From Nonomuraea turcica (GTDB lineage: Bacteria > Actinomycetota > Actinomycetes > Streptosporangiales > Streptosporangiaceae): 64,000 bases of DNA. Position 1 is the first letter of the stretch; each line of letters opens with the position of its first letter. The DNA lies in the NCBI RefSeq assembly GCF_030718205.1, contig NZ_JAUZQF010000009.1:310001-374000 (forward strand). Reading direction: 5' to 3'. The position numbers were made by a program, and so were the translations under genes. Below, in pieces: positions 1 through 8,757 of the stretch. The notes under the pieces were generated by a model. The model made no database searches. It was not told where the DNA came from and saw only the letters and a list, made by a program, of their open reading frames with translations.

Positions 1-1103
1 TCAAGGCCACCAAGGGCGTGCAGGACGACCAGATCACCCAGGCCATCCGCGGCGGCAAGGCGCCCGACGTCGCGGCCTCGTTCACCACAGACAACGTCGC
101 CCAATGGTGCAAGTCGGGAGCGTTCCAAAACCTCACCCCGGTGATCCGGCAGGACGGCATCGATCTGACGGTGCTGCCTGCGGTGGCACGTTCCTACACG
201 GCCTTCGACGGCAAGCAGTGCACGCTGCCGCTGCTGGCCGACGCCTACGGCCTCTACTACAACAAGGCCCTGATGAAGGGCAACGAACCGCCCAAGACGC
301 TGAGCGAGCTGACCGAGCTGACCAAGAAGCTCACCGTCCGCGACGCCGGCGGCGAGATCAAGGTGGCCGGCTTCATCCCGAGCGTCCAGTACTACGAGAA
401 CAGCCCCAGCCACATGGGTCCCATGGTCGGCGCCAGGTGGTACAACGACGACGGCACCTCGGCCATCGGCTCCGACCCGGCCTGGAAGCAGCTGCTGACC
501 TGGCAGAAGGAGCTGGTCGACTGGTACGGCTACGACAAGCTGGAGAAGTTCCGCAAGAGCCTGGGCGACGAGTGGAGCGCCGAGCACCCCTTCAACAAGG
601 GCAAGGTCGCCATGATCCTGGACGGCGAGTGGCGCAACGCCATGCTCGCCAGTGACGCCAAGGACCTGGACTACGGCACCGCTCCCCTGCCCGTCGCCGA
701 CGACAAGCCCGACCTGTACGGCAGCGGCTTCACCGCCGGCACCGTCATCGGCGTGCCGAAGGGCGCCAAGAACCCGCAGCACGCCTGGGAGCTGATCAAG
801 TATCTGACGACCGACACGAGCTCGCTGGTGACGCTGTCGAACGCGCTGCGCAACGTCCCCACGACGAAGGCGTCGATGGAGTCCCCCGACCTGGCCAAGG
901 ACGCCAATTTCACGACGTTCCTCGACATCTTCGCCCACCCGAAGACCTCGACGCTGCCCGCCAGCGTGAACAGCGTCTTCAACCAGGAGGTTCTGGGTTC
1001 CTTCGTCGCCAAGTGGGAGAAGGGCTCCGTGCCGGATCTGGACGCCGGGCTGAAGAACGTGGACAAACAGATCAACGACAAGCTGAAGCTGTCCGGAGGC
1101 TGA
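1..1103 (+). CDS. Carbohydrate ABC transporter, extracellular solute-binding protein (5' partial)
   Basis: The frame is already open at the first bases of the window (codons from position 3), so the N-terminus, signal peptide and lipobox are missing. The visible ~366 residues are typical of family 1 (MalE-type) sugar-binding lipoproteins: a lobe with PDVAASFTTDNVAQW, a hinge segment LLADAYGLYYNKALM, and a C-terminal helical lobe. The protein would capture an oligosaccharide outside the membrane and deliver it to the two permeases encoded immediately downstream. The stop codon is followed after one base by the first permease gene, so they form one operon. The substrate cannot be read directly; the GH4 glycosidase and BadF-type kinase downstream suggest a small glycoside or amino-sugar disaccharide. 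Confidence 0.93.
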   Translation, partial: KATKGVQDDQITQAIRGGKAPDVAASFTTDNVAQWCKSGAFQNLTPVIRQDGIDLTVLPAVARSYTAFDGKQCTLPLLADAYGLYYNKALMKGNEPPKTLSELTELTKKLTVRDAGGEIKVAGFIPSVQYYENSPSHMGPMVGARWYNDDGTSAIGSDPAWKQLLTWQKELVDWYGYDKLEKFRKSLGDEWSAEHPFNKGKVAMILDGEWRNAMLASDAKDLDYGTAPLPVADDKPDLYGSGFTAGTVIGVPKGAKNPQHAWELIKYLTTDTSSLVTLSNALRNVPTTKASMESPDLAKDANFTTFLDIFAHPKTSTLPASVNSVFNQEVLGSFVAKWEKGSVPDLDAGLKNVDKQINDKLKLSGG

Positions 1104-1104
1104 T

Positions 1105-2043
1105 GTGAGCGTCGTCCACGCCGCGCCGCCCCCATGGCGGCGCGGCGAGGGCCTGCGTGCCCTCCTCTGGTTGTCGCCGTGGATCGCCGGAGTGTCGATC
1201 TTCTTCGTCTACCCGCTGCTGTCCACGGTGTACTTCTCCTTCCACCGCTACGACATGTACACCCTCGAGTTCATCGGCCTGGACAACTACCGTTACCTGC
1301 TGCAGGACGCCAGGGTGGCGACCTCGGCGCGCAACACGCTGTGGCTGGTGCTCATCATGGTCCCGGCGACCGTGCTGTTCTCGCTGGCGCTCGCGCAGCT
1401 GGTGGTCAGGCTCAAGGCCGGCGTCGGCCTGCTGCGGACGATCTTCTACCTGCCGTCGCTGGTGCCGATGACGGCGGGCACGATCACGTTCGTCTTCCTG
1501 CTGAACCCGGGCACCGGCCCGGTCAACGTGGTGCTCGCCTGGTTCGGCGCCGAGGGACCGGACTGGTTCGGCGACCCGGCCTGGTCCAAGCCCAGCCTGA
1601 CGATGCTGTCGCTGTGGGGCTGCGGCCAGCTCATGGTGATCTTCATGGCGGCCCTGCTGGACGTGCCCAAGCACCTGTACGAGGCCGCCGCCATCGACGG
1701 CGCCGGCGCCTGGCGGCAGTTCCGCAGCGTGACCCTGCCGACGATCGCGCCGGTGCTGATGTTCACCCTGGTCACGAACGTCATCTACGCGCTGCAGTAC
1801 TTCTCCCAGGCCATGATCGCCTCCCGCGTGGCCTCGGGCGTGACCGACTCGGCCGGCAGCTCCTTCTTCCCCGGCTACCCGGACGAGTCGCTGCTCACGC
1901 TGCCGCAGTGGCTGTTCCACGTCGGCTTCCGCGACTACACCATGGGGTACGCGTGCGTGCTCGCGCTGCTGCTGTTCGGCGCCTCCATGATCTTCACCCT
2001 GATCCTGCTGCGGCAGTTCCGCCGGGCCGAGGAGGTCTCATGA
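1105..2043 (+). CDS. Carbohydrate ABC transporter permease (MalF/UgpA type)
   Basis: A 312-residue inner-membrane protein with about six hydrophobic segments and the permease EAA loop around residues 190-215 (YEAAAIDGAGAWRQF followed by LP), which docks onto the ATPase subunit. The GTG start lies one base after the binding-protein stop, with a GGAGG ribosome-binding site inside the end of that gene. The gene overlaps the next permease by four bases (ATGA), so the two subunits are translationally coupled and probably form a heterodimeric channel. No ATPase gene is present here. In actinomycetes such importers commonly share one MsiK-type ATPase encoded elsewhere, and that is likely here by inference. 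Confidence 0.94.
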   Translation: MSVVHAAPPPWRRGEGLRALLWLSPWIAGVSIFFVYPLLSTVYFSFHRYDMYTLEFIGLDNYRYLLQDARVATSARNTLWLVLIMVPATVLFSLALAQLVVRLKAGVGLLRTIFYLPSLVPMTAGTITFVFLLNPGTGPVNVVLAWFGAEGPDWFGDPAWSKPSLTMLSLWGCGQLMVIFMAALLDVPKHLYEAAAIDGAGAWRQFRSVTLPTIAPVLMFTLVTNVIYALQYFSQAMIASRVASGVTDSAGSSFFPGYPDESLLTLPQWLFHVGFRDYTMGYACVLALLLFGASMIFTLILLRQFRRAEEVS

Positions 2044-2936
2044 GCGCCACGATCACCGCGCCGCCGCGGACGGCGCTCGCCCGGGGCGCGCGGCACGACG
2101 GGGCCAGGGCGCGCAGGCGGCGCGTGCTGATGTGGATCGCCACCCACGCGCTGGCCATCGCGCTCGCGCTGATGTTCCTGGCGCCCGTGGTGTTCATCGG
2201 GCTGACCGCGCTGATGACCGACGATCAGGCACTGACCAGCCAGTTGTGGCCGCAGAGCTGGAACTGGGAGAACTTCGCGGTGGTGTTCGAGAAATCGCTG
2301 CTGCTGCGGTGGGCGGGCAACACGCTGATGTACGCGGCGCTCGGCACGGTCTTCACCCTGGTGTCGTCGGTGCCGGTGGCCTACGCCCTGGCCCGGTTCC
2401 GCTTCCGGGGGCGGCGGCTGGCGTTCCTCGTCGTCATCACCACGATGATGCTGCCGCCGCAGGTCGTGGCGGTGCCGATCTATCTCGTGTGGGCGCGACT
2501 GGGACTGACCGACAGCCTGTGGCCGCTGATCCTGCCGCTGCTGCTGGGCGATGCGTTCTCCATCTTCCTGCTGCGCCAGTTCCTCCTGACGATCCCGTGC
2601 GACTACACCGACGCCGCCAAGGTGGACGGCTGCTCGGATATCCGGACGCTGCTGCAGGTGGTGCTGCCGATGGCACGCCCGGCGATCGCGGCGGTGGCGC
2701 TGTTCCAGTTCTTCTACTGCTGGAACGACTACTACGGGCCGCTGCTGTACGCCGGCGTCGAGCAGGAGAAGCTGACGTTGTCGCTGGGCCTGGCGACGTT
2801 CAAGGCGTTCCACAGCGTGCAGTGGAATCTCACCATGGCCGCCACGCTCCTGGTGACGGCGCCGGTGATCATCGTGTTCTTCCTCGCCCAGCGAGTGTTC
2901 ATCGAGGGCGTCACCTTGACTGGAGTGAAGGGTTGA
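2040..2936 (+). CDS. Carbohydrate ABC transporter permease (MalG/UgpE type)
   Basis: A 298-residue membrane protein, second half of the permease pair. It has a basic cytoplasmic N-terminus, about six membrane segments, and the EAA loop TDAAKVDGCSDIRTLLQVVL near residues 185-205. The ATG overlaps the TGA of the previous gene by four bases and its own TGA overlaps the TTG start of the GH4 gene, so translation is coupled through the operon. Length and motif position match the MalG family. The frame stays open well upstream, but the coding pattern and the ATGA junction fix the start at 2040. Confidence 0.93.
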   Translation: MSATITAPPRTALARGARHDGARARRRRVLMWIATHALAIALALMFLAPVVFIGLTALMTDDQALTSQLWPQSWNWENFAVVFEKSLLLRWAGNTLMYAALGTVFTLVSSVPVAYALARFRFRGRRLAFLVVITTMMLPPQVVAVPIYLVWARLGLTDSLWPLILPLLLGDAFSIFLLRQFLLTIPCDYTDAAKVDGCSDIRTLLQVVLPMARPAIAAVALFQFFYCWNDYYGPLLYAGVEQEKLTLSLGLATFKAFHSVQWNLTMAATLLVTAPVIIVFFLAQRVFIEGVTLTGVKG

Positions 2937-4192
2937 AACTGGCCGTGGTCGGGGGCGGGTCGACGTACACGCCGGAGCTGATCGACGGGTTCGCGCGGCT
3001 GCGCGAGGAACTGCCGGTGGCGGAGATCGCCCTGATAGATCCGGACGCCGCGCGGCTGGACCTGGTGGCGGGGGTGTCGCGGCGGATGCTGGCGCACGCC
3101 GGGCACCCGGCGCGGGTCCTGGCCACCTCCTCGGTCGCCGAGGGCGTCGCGGGGGCGCAGGTCGTGCTGTTCCAGCTGCGGGTGGGCGGGCAGGCCGCCC
3201 GCGAGCTGGACGAGACGTGGCCGCTGGAGTGCGGCTGCGTGGGACAGGAGACGACGGGCGCGGGCGGCCTGGCCAAGGCGCTGCGCACGGTCCCGGTCGT
3301 GCTGGACATCGCCGAGACGGTACGCGAGCACGCCCCGGACGCCTGGATCGTGGACTTCACCAACCCGGTCGGGATCGTCACCAGGGCGCTGCTGGACGCC
3401 GGGCACCGGGCGATCGGGCTGTGCAACGTGGCGATCGGGTTCCAGCGGCGTTTCGCCGCCTGGCTCGGCGCCGACCCGGCCCGGGTCTCCCTCGGCCACG
3501 TCGGGCTCAACCATCTGACCTGGGAGCGGGCCGTCTACCTCGACGGCCGGGACGTGCTGCCGGAGCTGCTGGCCGAGCACGGCCAGGAGATCGCCGAGAG
3601 CCTCGGCCTGCGGCCGGGCCTGCTGCGGCGGCTCGGGGTCGTGCCGTCCTACTATCTGCGGTATTTCTATGCCCATGACGCGGTGGTGCGCGAGCAGCGC
3701 TCGAAACCGTCGCGGGCCGCGGAGGTGGCGGAGATGGAGGCACGGCTGCTGGAGCTCTACGCCGACCCGTCCGTGGTGGAAAAGCCCGAGCTGCTGTCCC
3801 GGCGGGGCGGGGCGTTCTATTCGGAGGCGGCGGTGGCGCTGATCGCGTCGTTGCTCGGCGATCGGGGCGACACGCAGGTGGTGAACGTGCGCAACGCGGG
3901 CACGCTGCCGTTCCTCGGCGACGAGGCGGTGATCGAGGTCCCGGCGGCCGTCGGCGCCGGCGGGGCCGTGCCGCTGCCGGTCGCGCCCGTCGAGCCGCTG
4001 TACGCCGGGCTGATCGCGAACGTGTCCGCGTACGAGACGCTCGCCCTGGAGGCGGCCCTGCGCGGCGGCGCGGACCAGGTGCGGGACGCGCTGCTCGCCC
4101 ATCCGCTGATCGGGCAGGACGAGCTCGCCGAGGAGCTGACCGGCCTGCTGCTCGAGGCGGGCCGGGAGCATCTGCACTGGACGGTGGACTAG
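2933..4192 (+). CDS. GH4-family 6-phospho-beta-glucosidase-like glycosidase
   Basis: A 419-residue NAD- and metal-dependent glycoside hydrolase of family 4. The N-terminus KLAVVGGGSTYTPELIDGF is the Rossmann NAD-binding site, GQETTGAGG is the family signature near residue 105, Cys in GLCNVAIGF (about residue 164) and His in GLNHLTW (about 194) are the metal ligands. The TTG start overlaps the permease stop (TTGA) and puts the protein start exactly at the usual GH4 N-terminus; no better start exists. Close relatives are called 6-phospho-beta-glucosidases, but this operon has an ABC importer rather than a PTS, so the true substrate may be unphosphorylated or phosphorylated inside the cell by the kinase encoded next. 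Cytoplasmic. Confidence 0.9.
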   Translation: MKLAVVGGGSTYTPELIDGFARLREELPVAEIALIDPDAARLDLVAGVSRRMLAHAGHPARVLATSSVAEGVAGAQVVLFQLRVGGQAARELDETWPLECGCVGQETTGAGGLAKALRTVPVVLDIAETVREHAPDAWIVDFTNPVGIVTRALLDAGHRAIGLCNVAIGFQRRFAAWLGADPARVSLGHVGLNHLTWERAVYLDGRDVLPELLAEHGQEIAESLGLRPGLLRRLGVVPSYYLRYFYAHDAVVREQRSKPSRAAEVAEMEARLLELYADPSVVEKPELLSRRGGAFYSEAAVALIASLLGDRGDTQVVNVRNAGTLPFLGDEAVIEVPAAVGAGGAVPLPVAPVEPLYAGLIANVSAYETLALEAALRGGADQVRDALLAHPLIGQDELAEELTGLLLEAGREHLHWTVD

Positions 4193-5277
4193 TGGCGCGT
4201 CCCAGGCTCGTTCTGGCCGTGGACGGCGGTAACAGCAAGACGGACGTGGCGCTGGTGTCGGAGGACGGCGAGGTGCTGGGGACGGGCCGCGCGGGCCCGT
4301 TCGTGCCGCAGCGGGACGGTGCCGCCGCGGCCGTGGGGGTCGTCGAGGCGGCGGTCACGGCGGCCGTGGGCGTCGTCGAGGCGGCGATCACGGCGCTGCC
4401 GCCCGCGGACGGTGTCGAGGCGGCGGTCGCCGCGCTGGGGTCCGCGGACGGTGTCGAGGCGGCGGTCGCCGCGCTGGGGTCCGCGGACGGTGTCGACCAC
4501 GTCTCGGCCTGCCTGGCCGGGGCGGATCTGCCCGTGGAGGAGGAGGCCCTGGCCCGGGAGTTCACGGCCCGGGGGTTCGGGGCGGACGTGGTGGTGCGCA
4601 ACGACACCTTCGCGCTGCTGCGGGCCGGCGCGTCGGCCCCGTGGGGGGTGGCGGTCGTGTGCGGGGCCGGCATCAACGCGGTCGGCGTCTCCCCCACCGG
4701 CGAGGTCGCCCGTTTTCCCGCGCTCGGCCCGATCAGCGGGGACTGGGGCGGCGGCCACGGCCTCGGCGAGCAGGCACTGTGGCACGCCGTGCGCGCCGAG
4801 GACGGCCGCGGCGTGCCGACCGCCCTGGCCGGGCTGGTCACCTCCCACTTCGGCACGCGGACGGTCGAGGAGCTGGTGCTGGAGATCCACTTCGGCCGGC
4901 TGGACGGTGCGCGGCTGCACGAGCTGGCGCCCGGCGTGTTCGCGATGGCGGCGGCCGGGGACGCGGTGGCCCGGTCGCTGGTGGCGCGGCAGGCCGAGGA
5001 GGTGGCAGTCATGGCCGAGGTCTGCCTGCGCCGACTCGGGCTGCTGGAGACGCCGGCGGAGGTGGTGCTGGGCGGCGGCCTGCTGACCGCCCGGGACCCG
5101 CTGCTGACGTCCCTGCTGGACACGGAGCTCGCGGTGCGGGCGCCGCGGGCCGAGCCGGTGGTGGCCGACGTGCCGCCGGTCATGGGCGCGGCCCTGCTCG
5201 GCCTGGACCACCTCGGCGCCTCCGACACCGCCAGGACCCGCCTGCGCGCCCACTTCGAGCCGTCCCGCACCCCCTGA
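4192..5277 (+). CDS. BadF/BadG/BcrA/BcrD-family sugar kinase (N-acetylglucosamine-kinase-like)
   Basis: A 361-residue ASKHA-fold ATPase. The N-terminal phosphate-1 motif VDGGNSKTDVAL, the phosphate-2 region VVCGAGINAVGV and GPISGDWGGG, and the adenosine segment VVLGGGLL are all visible, as in actinobacterial GlcNAc kinases. GTG start sharing one base with the GH4 stop, so it closes the sugar operon. It would phosphorylate the sugar released by the glycosidase. Odd feature: residues about 43-101 contain low-complexity repeats (VGVVEAA, then ADGVEAAVAALGS twice) not expected in this family; the repeats replace the usual region between the first motif and DHVSACLAGADLP. Whether the insertion is tolerated is unknown. 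Confidence 0.88.
   Translation: MARPRLVLAVDGGNSKTDVALVSEDGEVLGTGRAGPFVPQRDGAAAAVGVVEAAVTAAVGVVEAAITALPPADGVEAAVAALGSADGVEAAVAALGSADGVDHVSACLAGADLPVEEEALAREFTARGFGADVVVRNDTFALLRAGASAPWGVAVVCGAGINAVGVSPTGEVARFPALGPISGDWGGGHGLGEQALWHAVRAEDGRGVPTALAGLVTSHFGTRTVEELVLEIHFGRLDGARLHELAPGVFAMAAAGDAVARSLVARQAEEVAVMAEVCLRRLGLLETPAEVVLGGGLLTARDPLLTSLLDTELAVRAPRAEPVVADVPPVMGAALLGLDHLGASDTARTRLRAHFEPSRTP
4405..4496 (+). repeat. 39-bp in-frame tandem repeat inside the sugar-kinase gene
   Basis: Two identical 39-bp units (4405-4443 and 4444-4482) and a third partial copy (4483-4496). Each full unit encodes 13 residues (ADGVEAAVAALGS). A looser pair of related units (VGVVEAA) precedes them at about 4333-4395. 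Exact identity between copies indicates recent slippage or duplication. Confidence 0.9.
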
Positions 5278-5349
5278 CCCCGCACAGAACCGCCTGCGCA
5301 GGCGCATGGGGCATGACACCGCCGGGCGCATGGCGCGTAGCGACGGCCG

Positions 5350-6027
5350 TCAGGCGCGGGGGTCCTCGTCCTGGAGGAGGCGGGCGCGGCTGTTGGACAG
5401 GTGCACGCGGACGGCGGCGCGGGCACCTTCGGCGTCCTGCCGCCGGATCGCGGCGTAGATGTGGTCGTGCTCGGCGACGATCCTGGCGAAGTCCGGCCGG
5501 TCGGGACGCAGCCGGTCGCGCGGCATGATGATCATCGACGGGCCGAGCGAGGCGAGCAGATCGGCGAAATACCGGTTGCCGGTGACGAGCGCGATCCGCA
5601 GGTGGAACAGGTAGTCGGCGTTGACCGCCGCGCTCGGGTGCCCGGCCGCCGACTCGAAGCTCTCCAGCGCCTCCCGCAGCCCCGCCAGCCCGGCCTCGGT
5701 GCGGCGGCCGGCGGCCAGCCCGGCCGCCTCCACCTCGACCCCCATGCGGAAGTCGAGCAGGTCGAGCACCTCCTGCCGGGTGCTGGCGGGCGCCGGGTCG
5801 AAGCCGGTCGTGCTGGGCCGGGCCAGCACGAAGCTGCCTCGCCCGTGCTGGGTCTCGATGAGCCCGGCCGCCTTCAGCCGCGCGATGGCCTCGCGCACGA
5901 CGGTCCTGCTCACGCCGTACGTCTCCACCAGGTCGCTCTCGGTCGGCAGCCGCTCGCCGGGCCTGATCACACCTTCCTGGATGCGCGCGGTCAGGGTGTC
6001 GACGAGCTGTTGCGTGCGGCTGGTCAC
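5350..6027 (-). CDS. GntR-family transcriptional regulator (FadR subfamily, FCD domain)
   Basis: A 225-residue DNA-binding protein. Residues 1-70 form the GntR winged helix (RPGERLPTESDLVETYGVSR, then VREAIARLKAAGLIETQHGRGSFV). Residues 85-220 form an all-helical FCD ligand domain with metal-binding-type Asp/His positions (FRMGVEVEAAGLAA, YLFHLRIA, EHDHIYAAI, HLSNSR). The GTG start overlaps the dehydratase stop by four bases (GTGA), so it is the last gene of the acid-sugar operon and probably senses the dehydratase's substrate or product. It converges with the kinase gene; the 72-bp gap between them holds nothing obvious beyond a short CCTGCGCAGG palindrome. Confidence 0.92.
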   Translation of the reverse strand: MTSRTQQLVDTLTARIQEGVIRPGERLPTESDLVETYGVSRTVVREAIARLKAAGLIETQHGRGSFVLARPSTTGFDPAPASTRQEVLDLLDFRMGVEVEAAGLAAGRRTEAGLAGLREALESFESAAGHPSAAVNADYLFHLRIALVTGNRYFADLLASLGPSMIIMPRDRLRPDRPDFARIVAEHDHIYAAIRRQDAEGARAAVRVHLSNSRARLLQDEDPRA

Positions 6028-7151
6028 GTCGTCTCGTAGCGCTCGGCGGTCCACTTGGCCGCCTGCTCGCTCAGCGTGACGCCGATCCCCGGCCGGTCCG
6101 GCACCAGCATGCGGCCGTCGCGGATCTCCAGCCGCTCGTTGAACAGCGGCTCCAGCCACTCGAAGTGCTCCACCCACGGCTCCAGCGCGTAGGCGGCGGC
6201 CAGGTGGAGGTGGATCTCCATGGCGAAGTGCGGGGCGAGCTGCAGCCGCTCGTGCTCGGCCAGCGCCGCCAGCCGCAGGAACGGGGTGACGCCGCCGATG
6301 CGCGGCGCGTCCGGCTGGATGACGTCCGCGCCGCGCGCCCTGATCAGCTCGGCGTGCTCGCCGACACTGGTCAGCATCTCGCCGGTGGCGATCGGCGTGT
6401 CCAGCGCGGCGGCCAGGGCCGCGTGCCCGGCGTGGTCGTAGGCGTCCAGCGGCTCCTCGATCCAGACCAGGCCGTATTCCTCCATCGCCCGGCCCATCCG
6501 CGCGGCTGTCGGCCGGTCCCACTGCTGGTTGGCGTCCACCATGAGCGGCACCTGCTCGCCCAGGTGCTCGCGCACGGCCTTGAGCCTGGACAGGTCCGCC
6601 CGGGTGTCCGGCTGGCCGACCTTGATCTTGATGCCGCCGATGCCGCGCTCCAGCGCCGCCGTGGCGTTGTCCAGCACCTGCTCGATGGGCGCGTGCAGGA
6701 ATCCGCCCGAGGTGTTGTAGCAGCGTACGGAGTCGCGGTGGGCGCCGAGCAGCTTGGCCAGCGGCAGGCTCGCACGCTTGGCCTTCATGTCCCACAGCGC
6801 CACGTCGAGCGCGGCGATGGCCTGGATCGCCAGCCCGCTGCGGCCGACGGACGCGCCGGCCCAGCACAGCTTGTCCCACAGCCGGGCGATGTCGTTGGGG
6901 TCCTCGCCGACCAGGTTGTTCGCGATCTCCTTGGCGTGCGCGTACTGGCCGGGGCCGCCGGCGCGCTTGGAGTAGGCGAACCCGATGCCCTCGTGCCCCT
7001 GCTCGGTGCCGATCTCGGCGAACAGGAACGCGATCTCGGTCATCGGCCGCTGCCGGCCGGTCAGCACCTTGGCGTCGCTGACCGGCGTGTCGAGAGGGAG
7101 GTAAACGGAGGACAGACGCACCCAGGCAATACGATCCGCAGAAGTCATCAT
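6024..7151 (-). CDS. Enolase-superfamily acid-sugar dehydratase (L-talarate/galactarate dehydratase-like)
   Basis: A 375-residue mandelate-racemase-group enzyme. Catalytic Lys pair in GIKIKVGQP (about 170-178), Mg ligands Asp in VDANQQWDR, Glu in WIEEPLDAYD and Glu in ATGEMLTS, then the Asp/His dyad in PDAPRIGG and PHFAMEIHLH, followed by EWLEPLFNE. The KxK motif and MEIHLH segment resemble L-talarate/galactarate dehydratases more than galactonate dehydratases. It would remove water from an acid sugar to give a 2-keto-3-deoxy acid in the cytoplasm. The gene overlaps the upstream transferase gene and the downstream GntR gene by four bases each. Exact substrate is inferred, not shown. Confidence 0.88.
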   Translation of the reverse strand: MMTSADRIAWVRLSSVYLPLDTPVSDAKVLTGRQRPMTEIAFLFAEIGTEQGHEGIGFAYSKRAGGPGQYAHAKEIANNLVGEDPNDIARLWDKLCWAGASVGRSGLAIQAIAALDVALWDMKAKRASLPLAKLLGAHRDSVRCYNTSGGFLHAPIEQVLDNATAALERGIGGIKIKVGQPDTRADLSRLKAVREHLGEQVPLMVDANQQWDRPTAARMGRAMEEYGLVWIEEPLDAYDHAGHAALAAALDTPIATGEMLTSVGEHAELIRARGADVIQPDAPRIGGVTPFLRLAALAEHERLQLAPHFAMEIHLHLAAAYALEPWVEHFEWLEPLFNERLEIRDGRMLVPDRPGIGVTLSEQAAKWTAERYETT

Positions 7152-8548
7152 GATGACATCCTATGTTGTCGTACAACCCAGGCGCCAGCCACGAGGGCGG
7201 CGGCCGCGGCGTAGGCCGGGGTGCCGGCGGAGGTCAGGTACGCGACCGCGCCCGCCACGGGCACGCCGAGCCACTCCCAGCGGCCGTCGAGGGCCACCAG
7301 GGCCACGATCAGCAGGGCGTACCAGGGGAAGCCGGGGGTGAGGACGAGGAAGGCCGTACCGGTCAGCACGAGCGCGCCGCGCCACGGGCGATCGGGGTCG
7401 CCGCGCCTGAGGACGTGGAGCAGGACGGCGGCGAGGATCGCCAGGGCGGCGGGCAACGCCCAGGAGTCGGGCAGCACCCAGCGCAGGAGCGCGTACCTGT
7501 CGCGGGCCCCGGCCTCGTCGTAGCCCTCCTCGGCCAGGTAACCCGACAGGTAGCCGAACACCGACCCCTGCGAGGCGAGCACGTACGGCAGGTAGGCCAG
7601 CACCACGACCAGCACGGCCGGGACCAGCGTGCGCAGTGCCGCGCGCCAGGCGCCTGCCGCCGTCCCGGCGAGAGCGCCGGGGATCACCACGGCGGGCACC
7701 AGCTTGACCGCGACCGCCGCGCCGAGCAGCGCGCCCCGCCCGAGCGGCCCGGCGCGGGCGGCGCCGAAGGCGAGCACCACGGCCGCCACGGCAAGCATGT
7801 CGACGTGGGCGTTGTTCACCGCCTCCATGGGGACGGCCGGGCACCACGCCCAGTACGCGGCCGCCCGGACGTCACGCCTGCGCAGCATGATCAGCAGGGC
7901 GGCGGTGGTGCCCGCGGCCAGCAACGCGCCGGAGACCTGCAGCGGCTTGTGCCGGGCGCCCTCCGGCGACAGGCGATCCACCAGCAGGAAGTACGCCTCC
8001 GCCAGCGGCGGATAGATCGTGTGCACGGTCGGCCGGTTGATCCTCGTGCAGGCCCCGTCGATCGGATAGAAGCGCCCCTGCGCGCAATCGGGGAACAGCC
8101 AGGGGTCGCGGAGGTGGGCGAGGGCGGGGTCGGCCGGCGTGCGGTCATAGGGGGACAGGCCGGCCGACTGTACGCGGCCGTCCCAGGCATAGCGGAAGGA
8201 GTCCGTGCTGGTGGCCGGCGGGCCCAGCAGGCCCGTGGCGATCACCGCCAGCCCGCCCGCCAGCACCAGCCGCCCGGCCGGGCGGCCCGGCACGCCGCGC
8301 ACCGCCCACACCGCGCCGCCGAACAGCACCCAGGCGGCGGCATACCACCAGAAGACGCCCTGGGGGGCAGCGTGGAAGACGACGGCGAGGACGCTCACCT
8401 GCGCGGCGATCAGTGCCGCGGCCACGCCCGTCCGCGGCCACACGCGACGGGCCACACGGTCGGGTGCGCTCTGGGGCGGTGCTTGCGCTGCCGCGCCGTC
8501 CCGCGGAGCGGCGGTGAGGCGCGGGTGCTGTCGTGGTGCGGCCCTCAT
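7148..8548 (-). CDS. Polytopic membrane glycosyltransferase, GT87/DUF2029-like
   Basis: About 466 residues with roughly ten hydrophobic segments and the hallmark extracytoplasmic loop of GT-C mannosyltransferases (FRYAWDGRVQSAGLSPYDRTP near residue 115, then NRPTVHTIYPPLAEAYF). Such enzymes move a sugar from a polyprenyl-phosphate donor onto a cell-envelope acceptor; donor and acceptor cannot be read here. The start is uncertain: ATG at 8548 (MRAAPRQHPRL) is preferred because the frame upstream is repeat-derived, but no strong ribosome-binding site is seen. Its stop overlaps the start of the dehydratase gene, an unexpected pairing of envelope biogenesis and sugar-acid catabolism. Confidence 0.8.
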   Translation of the reverse strand: MRAAPRQHPRLTAAPRDGAAAQAPPQSAPDRVARRVWPRTGVAAALIAAQVSVLAVVFHAAPQGVFWWYAAAWVLFGGAVWAVRGVPGRPAGRLVLAGGLAVIATGLLGPPATSTDSFRYAWDGRVQSAGLSPYDRTPADPALAHLRDPWLFPDCAQGRFYPIDGACTRINRPTVHTIYPPLAEAYFLLVDRLSPEGARHKPLQVSGALLAAGTTAALLIMLRRRDVRAAAYWAWCPAVPMEAVNNAHVDMLAVAAVVLAFGAARAGPLGRGALLGAAVAVKLVPAVVIPGALAGTAAGAWRAALRTLVPAVLVVVLAYLPYVLASQGSVFGYLSGYLAEEGYDEAGARDRYALLRWVLPDSWALPAALAILAAVLLHVLRRGDPDRPWRGALVLTGTAFLVLTPGFPWYALLIVALVALDGRWEWLGVPVAGAVAYLTSAGTPAYAAAAALVAGAWVVRQHRMSS

Positions 8549-8647
8549 GGTGGGCAGCGTCGCACTGCCGCGCCCGGACCGGTCGGCGACGGCGCGATCC
8601 GTCCGCACTTCGTAAGAGGTGTGACGGCGATGCCCGCCAAGAGCCCA

Positions 8648-8757
8648 CGGCCGCGCCTTGGGCAGGGGCCGCCGTGGGGCGGTCATGCGGACTTGGGCAG
8701 GTGCCGCCTTGGGGCGGTCAGGCGGAGTTGTCTTGGACGGGGGCCGCTTCGGCGGTC
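8648..8757 (-). repeat. Three imperfect ~36-bp direct repeats at and after the lrp 3' end
   Basis: Read on the minus strand, the unit starts TGACCGCC and continues into GGCGG(C)CCCTGCCCAAG. The first copy is the coding end of the Lrp gene; two further copies lie in the intergenic stretch before the transferase gene. Each unit contains complementary CCGCC/GGCGG arms that can form a short hairpin. Confidence 0.7.

Noticed and set aside
1072..4177. Long minus-strand frames opposite the sugar operon
   Set aside because: Shadows of the permease and glycosidase genes, rich in Gln, Arg and His, with no starts or motifs.
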